Positions 17,633-26,689 of a stretch of 41,485 nucleotides of DNA are shown here, in pieces. The DNA lies in contig JAAYTS010000075.1 of NCBI GenBank assembly GCA_012517995.1, positions 1 to 41,485 on the forward strand, written 5' to 3'. The stretch is from Clostridium sp. (GTDB taxonomy: Bacteria; Bacillota; Clostridia; Acetivibrionales; Acetivibrionaceae). The position numbers were made by a program, and so were the translations under genes. How positions within the stretch are numbered: the stretch's first letter is position 1; each line of letters begins with the position of its first letter. The notes below the pieces were generated by a model. That model ran no database searches, had not been told where the DNA came from, and was given only the letters and a program-made list of their open reading frames with translations.

Positions 17633-19384
17633 ATGGAGGGTATTAATTTAAAAGATAAGACGCTTGAAGATCTTCGGTATATTGCAAAGATGTTAGGGCT
17701 AAAAAGTATTACCAGATTGAGAAAGAGTGAACTTATCGAAAAAATTTACCAATCCCAGGGGATTGAAAGCATTGAAGAAGGTACTAAGTCAGGCGATACA
17801 GAAACTAAGACAAAGAAATCAGATGATAGTGCTGAAAAAGAAAAGAAATCCAAAAAGAAAGATAAAGAGTCTGAAGAAGCTGAAGAATCTAAGAAAGAAT
17901 CTAAAAAAGAATCTGAAGAGGAGTCTAAAAAAGAAGAAGAGACTCCAGTGTTGAGAAAGTCTAAGAGGGGGAGACCTAAAACAGTTAAAGTTTCTGAAGA
18001 ATCCAAAAAAGAAGGAAAAGAAGAGGTTAAAGGGGAGGAAGTCAAAGAAGAAAAGAAAGAAACTCCAGTAAGCCAAAAAAGCAGCTTAAATGAAGAAAAA
18101 ACTGTCTTAAGTTCTCAATCCGACCAGAAAGACAAGAAAAAAGAAGTAAAAGAAAAAGAAGCTAAGCATGAAGCTGGTGAAGATACTCCTAAGCAGGAAA
18201 AGAAAGTTGAAAGCAAGAAGGAGACAGAAAGCACTGGTCAGCCTAGTGGACTTGAAAAGATTGAGAGTGATGATCCTGTTGAAGGAGTTCTGGAAGTTTT
18301 ACCAGATGGTTATGGATTTTTAAGAAGTGATAATTATCTGTCGGGACCTAAAGATGTTTATGTTTCGCCTTCACAAATCAGACGTTTTAACTTAAAAACA
18401 GGTGACAAAATAAGAGGAAAGGGAAGGATACCAAAAGAGGGAGAAAAATTTCAGGCGTTATTATATGTTCAAACAGTTAATGGGGATCCTCCAGAGGTAG
18501 CAGCTAGAAGAGTACCGTTTGAGTATTTAACACCTATATATCCAGATAACAGGATTACTCTTGAAACAAATTCAAGAGAATTGTCAACCAGATTAATAGA
18601 TTTAATAGCACCAGTAGGTAAGGGACAGCGTGGTATGATTGTTTCGCCTCCAAAAGCAGGTAAAACAATATTGTTAAAGAAAGTTGCAAATGCCATTACA
18701 ACAAATTATCCTGAAATTGAACTTATTGTGCTGCTTATTGACGAAAGACCAGAAGAAGTGACAGATATGCAGCGTTCTATAAAAGGTGAAGTTATATATT
18801 CTACATTTGACGAAGTTCCTGAACATCATATAAAAGTTGCAGAAATGGTTTTAGAAAGGGCGCAAAGGCTTGTTGAACAAAAGAAAGATGTTGTAATATT
18901 ATTAGATAGTATTACAAGGCTTGCAAGGGCATATAATCTTACAATACCACCAACAGGAAGAACTCTATCAGGAGGACTTGATCCGGGTGCACTGCACAAA
19001 CCAAAAAGGTTTTTTGGAGCTGCCAGAAATATAGAAAATGGTGGAAGCCTTACAATAATAGCTACTGCCCTTATTGAAACTGGAAGCAGGATGGATGATG
19101 TTATATTTGAGGAGTTTAAGGGAACAGGTAACATGGAACTCCATCTAGATAGGAAACTATCAGAAAAAAGAATATTCCCTGCAATAGATATAAACAAGTC
19201 AGGTACAAGAAGAGAAGAATTGCTGCTTAATCAGAAAGAACTTGAGGGAGTATGGGGTATAAGAAAGGCCATGAGTAATATGGGTACATCTGAAGTAACA
19301 GAAATACTCATTAATCGGTTAGTGCAAACAAAAAATAATGCTGAGTTTGTTAATAGCATTAATTTAGCATTTCTAGATAAATAA
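17633..19384 (+). CDS. rho: Transcription termination factor Rho with a long charged insertion
   Basis: Rho is a ring-shaped RNA translocase that ends untranslated transcripts. The 583-aa protein is about 160 residues longer than E. coli Rho. The order is a Rho N-terminal helical domain (about 5-40), a Lys/Glu/Ser-rich low-complexity insertion (about 45-210), the RNA-binding OB fold (about 215-285, with [10 protein letters not shown]) and the RecA-type motor. Walker A is PPKAGKT (339-345) and Walker B is VVILLDS (420-426). The insertion contains KRGRPK (111-116), an AT-hook core. Disordered insertions at this place are known in several bacterial Rho proteins and can alter RNA binding. The ATG follows AGGTGGTG. 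Confidence 0.96.
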   Translation: MEGINLKDKTLEDLRYIAKMLGLKSITRLRKSELIEKIYQSQGIESIEEGTKSGDTETKTKKSDDSAEKEKKSKKKDKESEEAEESKKESKKESEEESKKEEETPVLRKSKRGRPKTVKVSEESKKEGKEEVKGEEVKEEKKETPVSQKSSLNEEKTVLSSQSDQKDKKKEVKEKEAKHEAGEDTPKQEKKVESKKETESTGQPSGLEKIESDDPVEGVLEVLPDGYGFLRSDNYLSGPKDVYVSPSQIRRFNLKTGDKIRGKGRIPKEGEKFQALLYVQTVNGDPPEVAARRVPFEYLTPIYPDNRITLETNSRELSTRLIDLIAPVGKGQRGMIVSPPKAGKTILLKKVANAITTNYPEIELIVLLIDERPEEVTDMQRSIKGEVIYSTFDEVPEHHIKVAEMVLERAQRLVEQKKDVVILLDSITRLARAYNLTIPPTGRTLSGGLDPGALHKPKRFFGAARNIENGGSLTIIATALIETGSRMDDVIFEEFKGTGNMELHLDRKLSEKRIFPAIDINKSGTRREELLLNQKELEGVWGIRKAMSNMGTSEVTEILINRLVQTKNNAEFVNSINLAFLDK

Positions 19385-19387
19385 TTC

Positions 19388-19416
19388 TTGCACATATCCT
19401 TGTTTTATGATAAAAT
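19388..19416 (+). promoter_or_regulatory. Promoter of rpmE
   Basis: TTGCAC (19388-19393), a 17-base spacer and TAAAAT (19411-19416) with TGA before it begin right after the rho stop codon. The leader to rpmE would be about 110 bases of plain AT-rich sequence. Confidence 0.65.
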
Positions 19417-19533
19417 ACTTCTTGTGTTTTGATGTAAGCTATGTAAATTGTGTTATTTTATTTATTTTAAAATTAATACAATATTTAATGATTATAAAAT
19501 TAATTCCATAAAGTTTGAAAGTAGGTGAAGAAA

Positions 19534-19743
19534 ATGAAAGCGGATATACATCCAGCATACTCAAAAACCACTATTAAGTGTGCATGTGGTGCAACTTATG
19601 AAGCTGGTTCCACAAAGAAAGATGTGACTGTCGAAATATGTTCTAGTTGTCATCCTTTCTACACTGGTAAGCAAAAGCTAGTGGATACTGGAGGACGTGT
19701 TGATAAGTTTAATAAAAGATATGGATTTAAAAGTAATGACTAA
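19534..19743 (+). CDS. rpmE: 50S ribosomal protein L31, zinc-binding form
   Basis: The 69-aa protein [13 protein letters not shown]... is the zinc (C+) form of L31, with Cys16, Cys18 and the CSSC pair near 37-40 in their expected places. L31 bridges the subunits at the central protuberance, and the zinc form is usually made when zinc is plentiful. GTG 19525 is in frame, but AGGTGA overlaps it and stands five bases before ATG 19534, which gives the normal family N-terminus. The rho-rpmE order is common in clostridia. Confidence 0.95.
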   Translation: MKADIHPAYSKTTIKCACGATYEAGSTKKDVTVEICSSCHPFYTGKQKLVDTGGRVDKFNKRYGFKSND

Positions 19744-19772
19744 AAATATTAAAACAACAAAATTTATAAACA

Positions 19773-19797
19773 AAGACAAGGGATGTTCTCTTGTCTT
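19773..19797 (+). terminator. Terminator of rpmE
   Basis: AAGACAAG (19773-19780) pairs with CTTGTCTT (19790-19797), and the stem is followed by AATTTTTATG. It lies 30 bases after the rpmE stop. Confidence 0.7.
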
Positions 19798-19941
19798 AAT
19801 TTTTATGCTTAACAACAGCCGAAGATGGTACTTTTAAAACATTTCCCGATTATTTCCCAAGTGTATTATGTTATGTAATAGTAATTGTAAAGTATAATAA
19901 ACAAAAATATAAAAAAATATTAAAAAAATATTAAAAACTTC

Positions 19942-19971
19942 TTGATTAATTAGTAGTATATGTGGTATTAT
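19942..19971 (+). promoter_or_regulatory. Promoter of an orphan small RNA
   Basis: TTGATT (19942-19947), an 18-base spacer and TATTAT (19966-19971) preceded by TGG form an extended -10 promoter. The expected start, six or seven bases on, coincides with the first base of the hairpin at 19978. No ribosome site or ORF follows. Confidence 0.6.
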
Positions 19972-19977
19972 TACATA

Positions 19978-20045
19978 GAGTAACTTCTTTTTCTCAAAGT
20001 TACTCCCCTTGTTCGAGAGCTTTTTACCGGAGCTCTCATTTTTTT
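19978..20045 (+). ncRNA. Candidate small RNA of about 68 nt, two hairpins
   Basis: From the predicted start the transcript folds into a perfect 9-bp 5' hairpin (19978-19986 with 19997-20005, 10-base pyrimidine-rich loop). A short linker, CCCTTGTTC, leads to a 7-bp terminator hairpin (GAGAGCT 20015-20021 with AGCTCTC 20031-20037) followed by A and seven Ts. It has its own promoter, no coding potential and no downstream gene on its strand, because the V-ATPase operon converges on it. The single-stranded linker and loop could pair with target RNAs. I recognise no known family. It could also be the decayed leader of a lost gene. Confidence 0.6.
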
Positions 20046-20175
20046 ACTATTTGGCATACATAAATTTACAGCAAGTCTAATATTTACAACAATTATTTTG
20101 ATATTGGAAAACTTAAGGTCTAGAATCATAAAAATGATTTATTTAATGGTAATTCGTCCATTAGATTTGTTTAAC
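20046..20175. other. Spacer between the small RNA and the ATPase operon terminator
   Basis: This stretch completes the 514-base gene-free gap from 19744 to 20257. Apart from the rpmE terminator, the small RNA unit and the operon terminator listed separately, I see only AT-rich sequence with no ORF or repeat. Confidence 0.4.
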
Positions 20176-20218
20176 AAAAAAGAATAACTGCCTTTTAAGT
20201 TGACAGTTATTCTTTTTT
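20176..20218 (-). terminator. Terminator of the V/A-type ATPase operon
   Basis: A perfect 15-bp stem (20176-20190 with 20204-20218) has CAGTTATTC as its core, six Ts in the minus-strand direction and a matching A tract on the other side. It lies 40 bases beyond the last operon stop codon. It could also stop read-through on the plus strand. Confidence 0.88.
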
Positions 20219-20257
20219 GCAGTAAAGATATTATTATTTTATTTAAAGCATAAGCTT

Positions 20258-20917
20258 TTATTTAGAATGTGCTGATTTTCGTGCTTCCTCTATCATCATA
20301 TCTTTAACTTTCATAAGCCTTACCAAATTACCTCTTTCATTTTCCTCAAGTTTCATTGTAATATACTTAATTGTCTCTGTAAGTTGAGGTATCAATATAT
20401 ATTCCAGTGCATTAACCCTTCTTCTTGTTCTCTCAATTTCTTGGGCAAGAAGTTGAGAAGACTTTTCCATCTGTGCAAGTTCTAACATAGAGGGAAGTGC
20501 TTCAGCTAATGTTCCTATAGCACCGTCAAGCTCCCCGGATGTGGATGCAAAACCATAAGGATATATATCACTTTCATCGGAGCTGGATAAATCAAAATTA
20601 AAAACAGGCACATATACGCTCATTATATTTTGCTCAGATACATCAAGGGCTATACTTTGCTTTGGAAGCATTAAAGCACTTTCAAGGGACTCGGAAGACA
20701 TAACAGCTCTAGCTATAAGGAAATTTTCATGAACTTTCATTAGCATGTCTTCTACCTTTTCCCTAAGTTCTTTATTTTTTTTAACCAGATCAAGAAATTT
20801 TTTCATCAATTCATCTTGCTTATCTTTTAAAAGCTTATGACCTCTTCTTGCAACTACCAGCCTTTTTTTAAGGCGGGTAAGTTCCATCCTGGTTGGATTT
20901 ACTCGCATTATAGCCAT
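20258..20917 (-). CDS. ntpD: V/A-type ATP synthase subunit D
   Basis: Subunit D is the central rotor shaft that turns inside the A3B3 head and couples it to the membrane ring. The 219-aa protein opens with the family signature [28 protein letters not shown] and is mainly long helices at both ends (about 10-75 and 140-210), which form the antiparallel coiled coil. The start ATG 20917 follows AAGGAG. Last gene of the H-I-K-E-C-F-A-B-D operon. Confidence 0.95.
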   Translation of the reverse strand: MAIMRVNPTRMELTRLKKRLVVARRGHKLLKDKQDELMKKFLDLVKKNKELREKVEDMLMKVHENFLIARAVMSSESLESALMLPKQSIALDVSEQNIMSVYVPVFNFDLSSSDESDIYPYGFASTSGELDGAIGTLAEALPSMLELAQMEKSSQLLAQEIERTRRRVNALEYILIPQLTETIKYITMKLEENERGNLVRLMKVKDMMIEEARKSAHSK

Positions 20918-20955
20918 AATATTAACTCCTTTTTGCAGTGTTAAGTAAAATGATA

Positions 20956-22335
20956 CTAATCATTTTTTTTAGGCAAATACTTGTCAAGAAACTCGTCTCT
21001 AATACGTTTAAGTTCAGAGCGGGGAAGTATTGAAAGAAGATCCCAGCCTATTTCCAATGTTTTTTCAATGGTTCTGTCTTCATCAAAACCTTGGGATACA
21101 TACTCCTTTTCAAAAGCATCTGCAAAGTTGGCATACAGCTTATCTATATCAGACAGGGCTGCCTCACCTAATATTACAGCCAGTTCCTTTGCTTCTTTCC
21201 CCCTTGCATATGCTGCAAACAGCTGATTCATTGTATCTGCATGGTCTTCACGGGTCTTACCTTTTCCTATACCTTTGTCCTTTAGACGGGATAGGGAAGG
21301 CAAAACATCTATAGGAGGCATTATACCGCTCCTATGAAGCTCCCTGTTTAGTATTATTTGTCCCTCTGTTATATAACCTGTTAGGTCTGGGATAGGGTGT
21401 GTTTTATCATCTTCAGGCATAGTTAGTATTGGTATTAGTGTAATACTTCCTTCAGAGTCTCTTTTTCGCCCTGCCCTTTCGTATAAAGTAGCCAGGTCGG
21501 TATACAGATAACCAGGATAACCTCTTCTTCCAGGTACTTCTTTTCTAGCAGCAGAAACCTCCCTTAAAGCCTCTGCATAGTTTGTTATGTCTGTTAAAAT
21601 AACAAGCACATGCATGTCTTTTTCAAATGCAAGGTATTCAGCAGCAGTAAGTGCCATTCTAGGTGTAGATATACGTTCAATGGCAGGGTCGTTTGCTAAG
21701 TTTATAAATAAAACGGTACGGTCTATAGCACCTGTTCTTTTAAAGTCAGATATAAAATAGTCAGCTTCCTCAAAAGTTATACCCATTGCGGCAAAAACAA
21801 CGGCAAACTTACTGTCAGTACCCAAAACTTTTGCTTGCCTTGCAATTTGTGCTGCAAGTTGTGCATGAGGAAGTCCAGAACCTGAAAATATAGGCAGCTT
21901 TTGACCTCTTACAAGTGTATTTAAACCATCTATAGCAGAAATGCCTGTTTGAATAAATTCTGAAGGATAATTTCTTGCAGCCGGGTTCATTGGAACACCG
22001 TTTATATCAAGGCGCATATCCGGAATAATTTTAGGTCCTCCGTCAATTGGCTCACCAATTCCGCTAAATACTCTTCCAAGGAGATCTATTGACACTGGAA
22101 GTTCTATTCCACGTCCTAAAAACCTTACTTTACTGTCTGATAAGTTTATTCCAGCAGCACTTTCAAAAAGCTGAACCAATGCATTGTCTTTATCTATTTC
22201 AAGAACCCTGCATCCTCTTATTTCGCCATTTGAAAGTTCAATTTCTCCTAGTTCGCCATATTTTACTCCTTCAACTTTTTTAACAAGCATCAAAGGACCT
22301 GCAACTTCTTCTATAGTTTTGTATTCTTTAAGCAT
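20956..22335 (-). CDS. ntpB: V/A-type ATP synthase subunit B
   Basis: This is the non-catalytic nucleotide-site subunit of the A3B3 head. The 459-aa protein has the usual B features: [20 protein letters not shown] at the start, [14 protein letters not shown] in place of a functional P-loop, and [20 protein letters not shown] near the subunit interface. Those features separate it from the catalytic A subunit. The ATG behind GGAGGTGGATAAG overlaps the end of subunit A by eight bases, indicating translational coupling. Confidence 0.96.
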   Translation of the reverse strand: MLKEYKTIEEVAGPLMLVKKVEGVKYGELGEIELSNGEIRGCRVLEIDKDNALVQLFESAAGINLSDSKVRFLGRGIELPVSIDLLGRVFSGIGEPIDGGPKIIPDMRLDINGVPMNPAARNYPSEFIQTGISAIDGLNTLVRGQKLPIFSGSGLPHAQLAAQIARQAKVLGTDSKFAVVFAAMGITFEEADYFISDFKRTGAIDRTVLFINLANDPAIERISTPRMALTAAEYLAFEKDMHVLVILTDITNYAEALREVSAARKEVPGRRGYPGYLYTDLATLYERAGRKRDSEGSITLIPILTMPEDDKTHPIPDLTGYITEGQIILNRELHRSGIMPPIDVLPSLSRLKDKGIGKGKTREDHADTMNQLFAAYARGKEAKELAVILGEAALSDIDKLYANFADAFEKEYVSQGFDEDRTIEKTLEIGWDLLSILPRSELKRIRDEFLDKYLPKKND

Positions 22336-24106
22336 TCTTATCCACCTCCTTGGATATGAGGGATTCTATTTCATTTTTAAGCTCAGTCTCAATTTTATCC
22401 AAATTAGAATCTACCTGTTCTTCAAGTGTATATTTAGCTCTGCCAATTTTCTCCCTCACAGGCATTTCAAATAAGTCTTTTATACTTACACCTGCTTCAA
22501 TGGCGTTTTTACCCAGATAATAAAAATTCATTATTAGTTGCAGCATTTTAAACTGTTTGTTAAGTGAGGTATAAGTATCCACATCATGAAAAGCGTTTTG
22601 GTGGAGGTAGTCTTCACGTATGGATTTTGCAGCTTCTAAAGTTAGTCTGTCACCAGCAGAAAGAGCATCTACTCCAACTAGTCTTACAATTTCCTCTAGC
22701 TCTGCCTCTTCTTGCAATATTCTCATTGCATCTGCCCTAAGGGTTCCCCAACTTTTTGCCACATTTTCAGTAGCCCATTCATCCAATCTGTCAAGATAAA
22801 GTGAATAACTTAAAAGCCAGTTTATTGCAGGGAAGTGACGTCTGTATGCCAAAGTTGAATCAAGCCCCCAAAACACCTTTACTATTCTTAAAGTTGCCTG
22901 GGTAACAGGTTCGGAAAGGTCTCCACCAGGAGGTGAAACTGCACCTATAGCTGTAAGAGCACCTTCTCTTCCATCTGAGCCAAGATTTACAACTCTTCCA
23001 GCTCTCTCATAGAATTGTGCAAGTCTTGATGCTAAGTATGCAGGATAACCTTCTTCACCTGGCATTTCTTCAAGCCTTCCAGACATCTCCCTTAAAGCTT
23101 CCGCCCAACGGGAAGTGGAATCTGCCATTAGAGCCACACTGTATCCCATATCTCTAAAATATTCGGCAATAGTGATACCTGTATAGATAGAAGCTTCCCT
23201 TGCAGCAACAGGCATATCAGATGTATTTGCAATTAAAACAGTTCTCTTCATCAAGGATTCTCCAGTTTTTGGGTCCTTTAACTCTGGAAATTCCATTAAA
23301 ACGTCTGTCATTTCATTTCCACGTTCACCACAGCCTATATATACAACTATTTCCGCATCAGCCCATTTTGCAAGCTGGTGCTGAACTACAGTTTTACCAC
23401 TGCCAAAAGGTCCGGGAACTGCTGCAACCCCGCCTTTAGCAATAGGGAAAAAGGTGTCTATTACCCTTTGACCTGTTATAAGTGGTGTATCAGGTGGTAA
23501 TTTTTCTTTATATGGTCTGCCTTTTCGCACAGGCCACTTTTGCATCATCTGAATATCTACTTTTTCACCATTGTCTTTTTTAACCACAGCAACGGTATCA
23601 GTAATGGTGTATTCACCTTCTTTTATTTCCTCAATTGTTCCACTGACACCGTGAGGTATCATTATTCTATGTTCTATAACAACTGTTTCCTGTACAGTAC
23701 CTATAATATCACCAGAAGAGACCTTTTCTCCCTTTTTTACGGTAGGTACAAATTTCCACTTCTTATTTCGATCTAAAGAAGTAACCTCTATACCTCTTGT
23801 TATATTACTTCCAACCATTTCCCTCATTTTCTCAAGAGGTCTTTGGATACCGTCAAACATATTTTCAATAAGTCCAGGTCCTAATTCAACGCTAAGAGGA
23901 ACCCCGGTTGAAACAACAGGCTCTCCAGGTCCTAGTCCGGCGGTTTCTTCATAAACCTGAATAGAAGCTTTATCCCCATGCATTTCTATTATTTCGCCTA
24001 TTAGTTTGTGTTCACTTACGCGGACAACGTCAAACATATTTGCATCGCGCATACCTTCAGCAATTACCAAAGGGCCAGAGACTTTAATTATTGTTCCTTT
24101 GCTCAA
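22328..24106 (-). CDS. ntpA: V/A-type ATP synthase catalytic subunit A
   Basis: Subunit A hydrolyses or makes ATP at the three catalytic sites. The 592-aa protein has the N-terminal beta barrel and the roughly 90-residue non-homologous bulge (about 115-205) typical of V/A types and absent from F-type beta. The P-loop GPFGSGKT is at 232-239 and the catalytic GERGNE (Glu261) follows it. Further on is [20 protein letters not shown]. The start is TTG 24106 behind AAGGGATGAG, preceded by 80 untranslated bases after subunit F. Confidence 0.97.
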   Translation of the reverse strand: MSKGTIIKVSGPLVIAEGMRDANMFDVVRVSEHKLIGEIIEMHGDKASIQVYEETAGLGPGEPVVSTGVPLSVELGPGLIENMFDGIQRPLEKMREMVGSNITRGIEVTSLDRNKKWKFVPTVKKGEKVSSGDIIGTVQETVVIEHRIMIPHGVSGTIEEIKEGEYTITDTVAVVKKDNGEKVDIQMMQKWPVRKGRPYKEKLPPDTPLITGQRVIDTFFPIAKGGVAAVPGPFGSGKTVVQHQLAKWADAEIVVYIGCGERGNEMTDVLMEFPELKDPKTGESLMKRTVLIANTSDMPVAAREASIYTGITIAEYFRDMGYSVALMADSTSRWAEALREMSGRLEEMPGEEGYPAYLASRLAQFYERAGRVVNLGSDGREGALTAIGAVSPPGGDLSEPVTQATLRIVKVFWGLDSTLAYRRHFPAINWLLSYSLYLDRLDEWATENVAKSWGTLRADAMRILQEEAELEEIVRLVGVDALSAGDRLTLEAAKSIREDYLHQNAFHDVDTYTSLNKQFKMLQLIMNFYYLGKNAIEAGVSIKDLFEMPVREKIGRAKYTLEEQVDSNLDKIETELKNEIESLISKEVDKNA

Positions 24107-24186
24107 TTCTCATCCCTTCTTTCATCAATAATTTTATCTGTCAAAATTTCACCAATCAATACAAGCGCTTTTAAACACAAAGCCTA

Positions 24187-24507
24187 TTATTCATCCTTAA
24201 ACAATATATCAGCACCTACTGCACGCTCAACGCTCTTTTTAATTCCCTGCAAACCTATTCCTAATGAACCAGCATTACTTGGTATGGGTATTATTGCAGG
24301 AAATCGTCTTTCACTGTATTGTTCAATGGTAGAGACGATATTTGCAGCCATTTGTTCAGTGATGTATATAATGGCATATTCATCATCTGCTATTTTTTCC
24401 AACACCTCTTGAGCTTTTTCAGGTGTTGATACTGGAAAAACAGAGATTCCCACAGCTTTAAAGCCCATAATGCTATCTTTATCACCTATAACTCCTATTT
24501 TATACAT
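24187..24507 (-). CDS. ntpF: V/A-type ATP synthase subunit F
   Basis: The 106-aa protein begins MYKIGVIGDKDSIMGFKAVG, the standard opening of subunit F, which sits at the base of the central shaft with D and can regulate coupling. It has a Rossmann-like alternation, with IIYITEQMAA in the middle. The ATG overlaps the end of subunit C by eight bases. Confidence 0.94.
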   Translation of the reverse strand: MYKIGVIGDKDSIMGFKAVGISVFPVSTPEKAQEVLEKIADDEYAIIYITEQMAANIVSTIEQYSERRFPAIIPIPSNAGSLGIGLQGIKKSVERAVGADILFKDE

Positions 24508-25516
24508 AAGCTTCTCTCAGCCTTTCTCTTATTTTTTCATTCGGAATATTATTAATTTTACCTACCATAATGATTCTTGCATTTCTAATCTCTGTTTCCT
24601 TTGCAATTAAGTAGCCAATTAGAGGCTCTATACCAAAAATTATAAATTTAGCTTTTTTAACAAAAGAAAGTATAAAATCATCACAAAGTTTTTCAAATTT
24701 TGTAAGGCTTTTAGTAGAGTTAATATTTTCAATGCTCTTTTCTAATACTTCACCGTATTTGCTGTATCTAAGAGCTTCTAAAAGGTTATCTAATGAATTG
24801 TCTAAATTCTCTAAAAATATTTTGTTGTCAATTTTGCCTCCAGGAATTAAAACTTTTTGGAGGAAATCCCATGTCTTTTTAAGATTTTTTAACCTTAAGA
24901 AAATTTTTAAATTACAAATATCAATCATTATTACAACTAAATCCTTTAAAAAATCACTTCCTGATGCGTTGGCTATTTCCTTCATTTGTATAAAATGTGC
25001 TCTATCCAGTATTAAATCAATAATTTGTGGATTTTTTGTAGTGCCAAAAGTTTCTATGCATTCTTCTATTGCATTTCTCATAATTTCATGCATATCACTA
25101 AAATTTCTATCCTGAACCATTATTTTAAGTGTATTTGCAGGAATAGAACCAGGCTCTACTATAATATCCATTGATTCCTGACCTGAGAACTCAGATTTTA
25201 AAAACACTTTAATGTTGTGATAGTCGTTGGAAATAAGAAACATATTTATTATTTCAGGCTCTGGAGCTAATTCGCTTAGAAGCTGATAAACTTTGTTGTA
25301 TTCTTCTTTTAAAAGTATTTCATATTGATAAACACTTTTTATATCGGTTCCATAACCATAATCTGCTTCTAGTAGTGTTTTTAAAGCTTCGTCAGGTGTT
25401 TTTGAATCAATCATTCTTTCAAAGCTGGAATTAGTCAGTAGTTTTTTTTCTATAGCTCTAATCCTTGAAACGGCATATATATACTTTGAATCATCTATTT
25501 TTTTGGCAAATGGCAA
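24500..25516 (-). CDS. ntpC: V/A-type ATP synthase subunit C
   Basis: Subunit C is the funnel-shaped socket that seats the central shaft on the membrane ring (the homologue of eukaryotic d). About 338 aa, mostly helical, with the family end NARIIMVGKINNIPNEKIRE. The frame is open to TTG 25537, but an AAAGGAGG ribosome site lies just inside that extension. I therefore place the start at TTG 25516, seven bases after the site. It overlaps subunit F at its end. Confidence 0.92.
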   Translation of the reverse strand: MPFAKKIDDSKYIYAVSRIRAIEKKLLTNSSFERMIDSKTPDEALKTLLEADYGYGTDIKSVYQYEILLKEEYNKVYQLLSELAPEPEIINMFLISNDYHNIKVFLKSEFSGQESMDIIVEPGSIPANTLKIMVQDRNFSDMHEIMRNAIEECIETFGTTKNPQIIDLILDRAHFIQMKEIANASGSDFLKDLVVIMIDICNLKIFLRLKNLKKTWDFLQKVLIPGGKIDNKIFLENLDNSLDNLLEALRYSKYGEVLEKSIENINSTKSLTKFEKLCDDFILSFVKKAKFIIFGIEPLIGYLIAKETEIRNARIIMVGKINNIPNEKIRERLREAYV

Positions 25517-25570
25517 ATCAAACTCCTCCTTTCGCAAAATAATAAGTTAAAATTGCATAGTCCCTGGAAA

Positions 25571-26167
25571 TTAAAACAAAGAGTTAATAACATCTGTTTC
25601 AATTTCATTACGTTTCATTCTTATTATTGCATCAAAGGAGTTGTTAATTTCTATATTACCTGATTTTAATATAAATCCTCCATTAATATCCCGTGTTTCT
25701 TTTGAAAGAGTAACCTTTCCTCTGTTTTCCCTTGAGGAAAGGTTTTTATTAACCTTTTCCTCAAAATCAGAGGGAATCCTCTTTTTATCCCTATCAGACA
25801 GTATAACTTCTGCGGTGTCATTTGGAGCTGAATTTATAATTAAATTTGTAATAATAGAAACATATTTGTCATCTGGCATGCTGCTTAGTTTTTTAATTGT
25901 TTGCATGAATGCCTCTTCAACAACTTCTTGTTTAGCTTGAAGCCTTTGCTTTCTAGCTTCAAGGTCAGCTACAGCTTTCAGTCTTTTTTTCACTTCAGCT
26001 GCTTCTAAATTTGCCTTCTCTAAAATTTGTTTTTTCTTTGTTTCTGCATCTTTTTTAGCATTATTTATTATTTCAGATGCTTCCTCTTCTGCCCTTTTAA
26101 CAGTTTCTTCTGCTTGTAAGCGGGCTTCTTCAAGTATCCTTTCTTTAATTTTGTTTATTCCCGACAT
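25571..26167 (-). CDS. ntpE: V/A-type ATP synthase subunit E
   Basis: Subunit E with H/G forms the peripheral stalk that holds the head still. The 198-aa protein has a long, Glu/Lys/Ala-rich N-terminal coiled coil (about 1-100, starting SGINKIKERILEEARLQAEE) and a globular C-terminal head ending IEINNSFDAIIRMKRNEIE. The frame opens at 26197, but AGGAGTG points to ATG 26167. The upstream extension lies in the short repeat between K and E. Confidence 0.93.
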   Translation of the reverse strand: MSGINKIKERILEEARLQAEETVKRAEEEASEIINNAKKDAETKKKQILEKANLEAAEVKKRLKAVADLEARKQRLQAKQEVVEEAFMQTIKKLSSMPDDKYVSIITNLIINSAPNDTAEVILSDRDKKRIPSDFEEKVNKNLSSRENRGKVTLSKETRDINGGFILKSGNIEINNSFDAIIRMKRNEIETDVINSLF

Positions 26168-26184
26168 ATAGGACACTCCTTTAT

Positions 26185-26212
26185 AAGTATTAACCAATGC
26201 AAGTATTAACCA
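26185..26212. repeat. Short tandem duplication between the K and E genes
   Basis: AAGTATTAACCA occurs at 26185-26196 and again at 26201-26212, 16 bases apart. The second copy contains the stop codon of subunit K. It looks like a small duplication of the end of the K gene in the spacer. Confidence 0.7.
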
Positions 26213-26676
26213 ACTTGACCTAGCATTAAGAAGGAAATTATAAAACCTAAAATAGCAAACATTTCAACCATTAGTGCAAGGGTAATAGCTCTACCTAAGC
26301 CTTCTGGTCTTTTTGCTATCATGTGTATGCCTGCAGCGGCAACTTTTCCCTGAATAATACCTGATACCAAACCTACAATTCCAACAGGAATACCTGCAAA
26401 GAAAAGCACAAATCCGTTTTTTAGAGCTAAAGATGTAGAAATATCAATTTTACCAATAGTTAAAAAGGCAATAACGAATCCATAAATTGCCTGAGTACTG
26501 GCAAGAGCTTCTAAAATCATAACAGGAACGAATTTACCCGGGTCTTCAGTTAAAACACCAGCACCTGCCTCACCAGCTATTCCTACACCCTTAGAGGAAC
26601 CTATAGCTGCTACAAAAAATGCTATTGTAGCTCCTAATATTGCCCAAAAGTTACCGTCTGTTAAATATTCCTTCAT
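26206..26676 (-). CDS. ntpK: V/A-type ATP synthase subunit K, Na+-type rotor ring
   Basis: Subunit K makes the membrane ion-carrying ring. The 156-aa protein has four helices (about 11-35, 50-75, 88-112 and 128-152), a tandem duplication of the two-helix c subunit. The ion carboxylate is Glu138 in MVEMFAILG. Leu58, Thr61, Gln62, Gln109 and Glu138 match in order and spacing the Na+ ligands of E. hirae NtpK (Leu61, Thr64, Gln65, Gln110, Glu139), so Na+ is the likely coupling ion. A further Glu56 lies in helix 2. The ATG is at 26676 behind a TAGGAGG-type site. Confidence 0.95.
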   Translation of the reverse strand: MKEYLTDGNFWAILGATIAFFVAAIGSSKGVGIAGEAGAGVLTEDPGKFVPVMILEALASTQAIYGFVIAFLTIGKIDISTSLALKNGFVLFFAGIPVGIVGLVSGIIQGKVAAAGIHMIAKRPEGLGRAITLALMVEMFAILGFIISFLMLGQVG

Positions 26677-26689
26677 AATTTTCTACCTC

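Noticed and set aside
17746..18076. Overlapping open frames on both strands inside the rho insertion
   Set aside because: AAG/GAA-rich low-complexity coding sequence stays open in all frames; the Ser/Phe-rich and Lys-rich translations are artefacts of the repeat composition.
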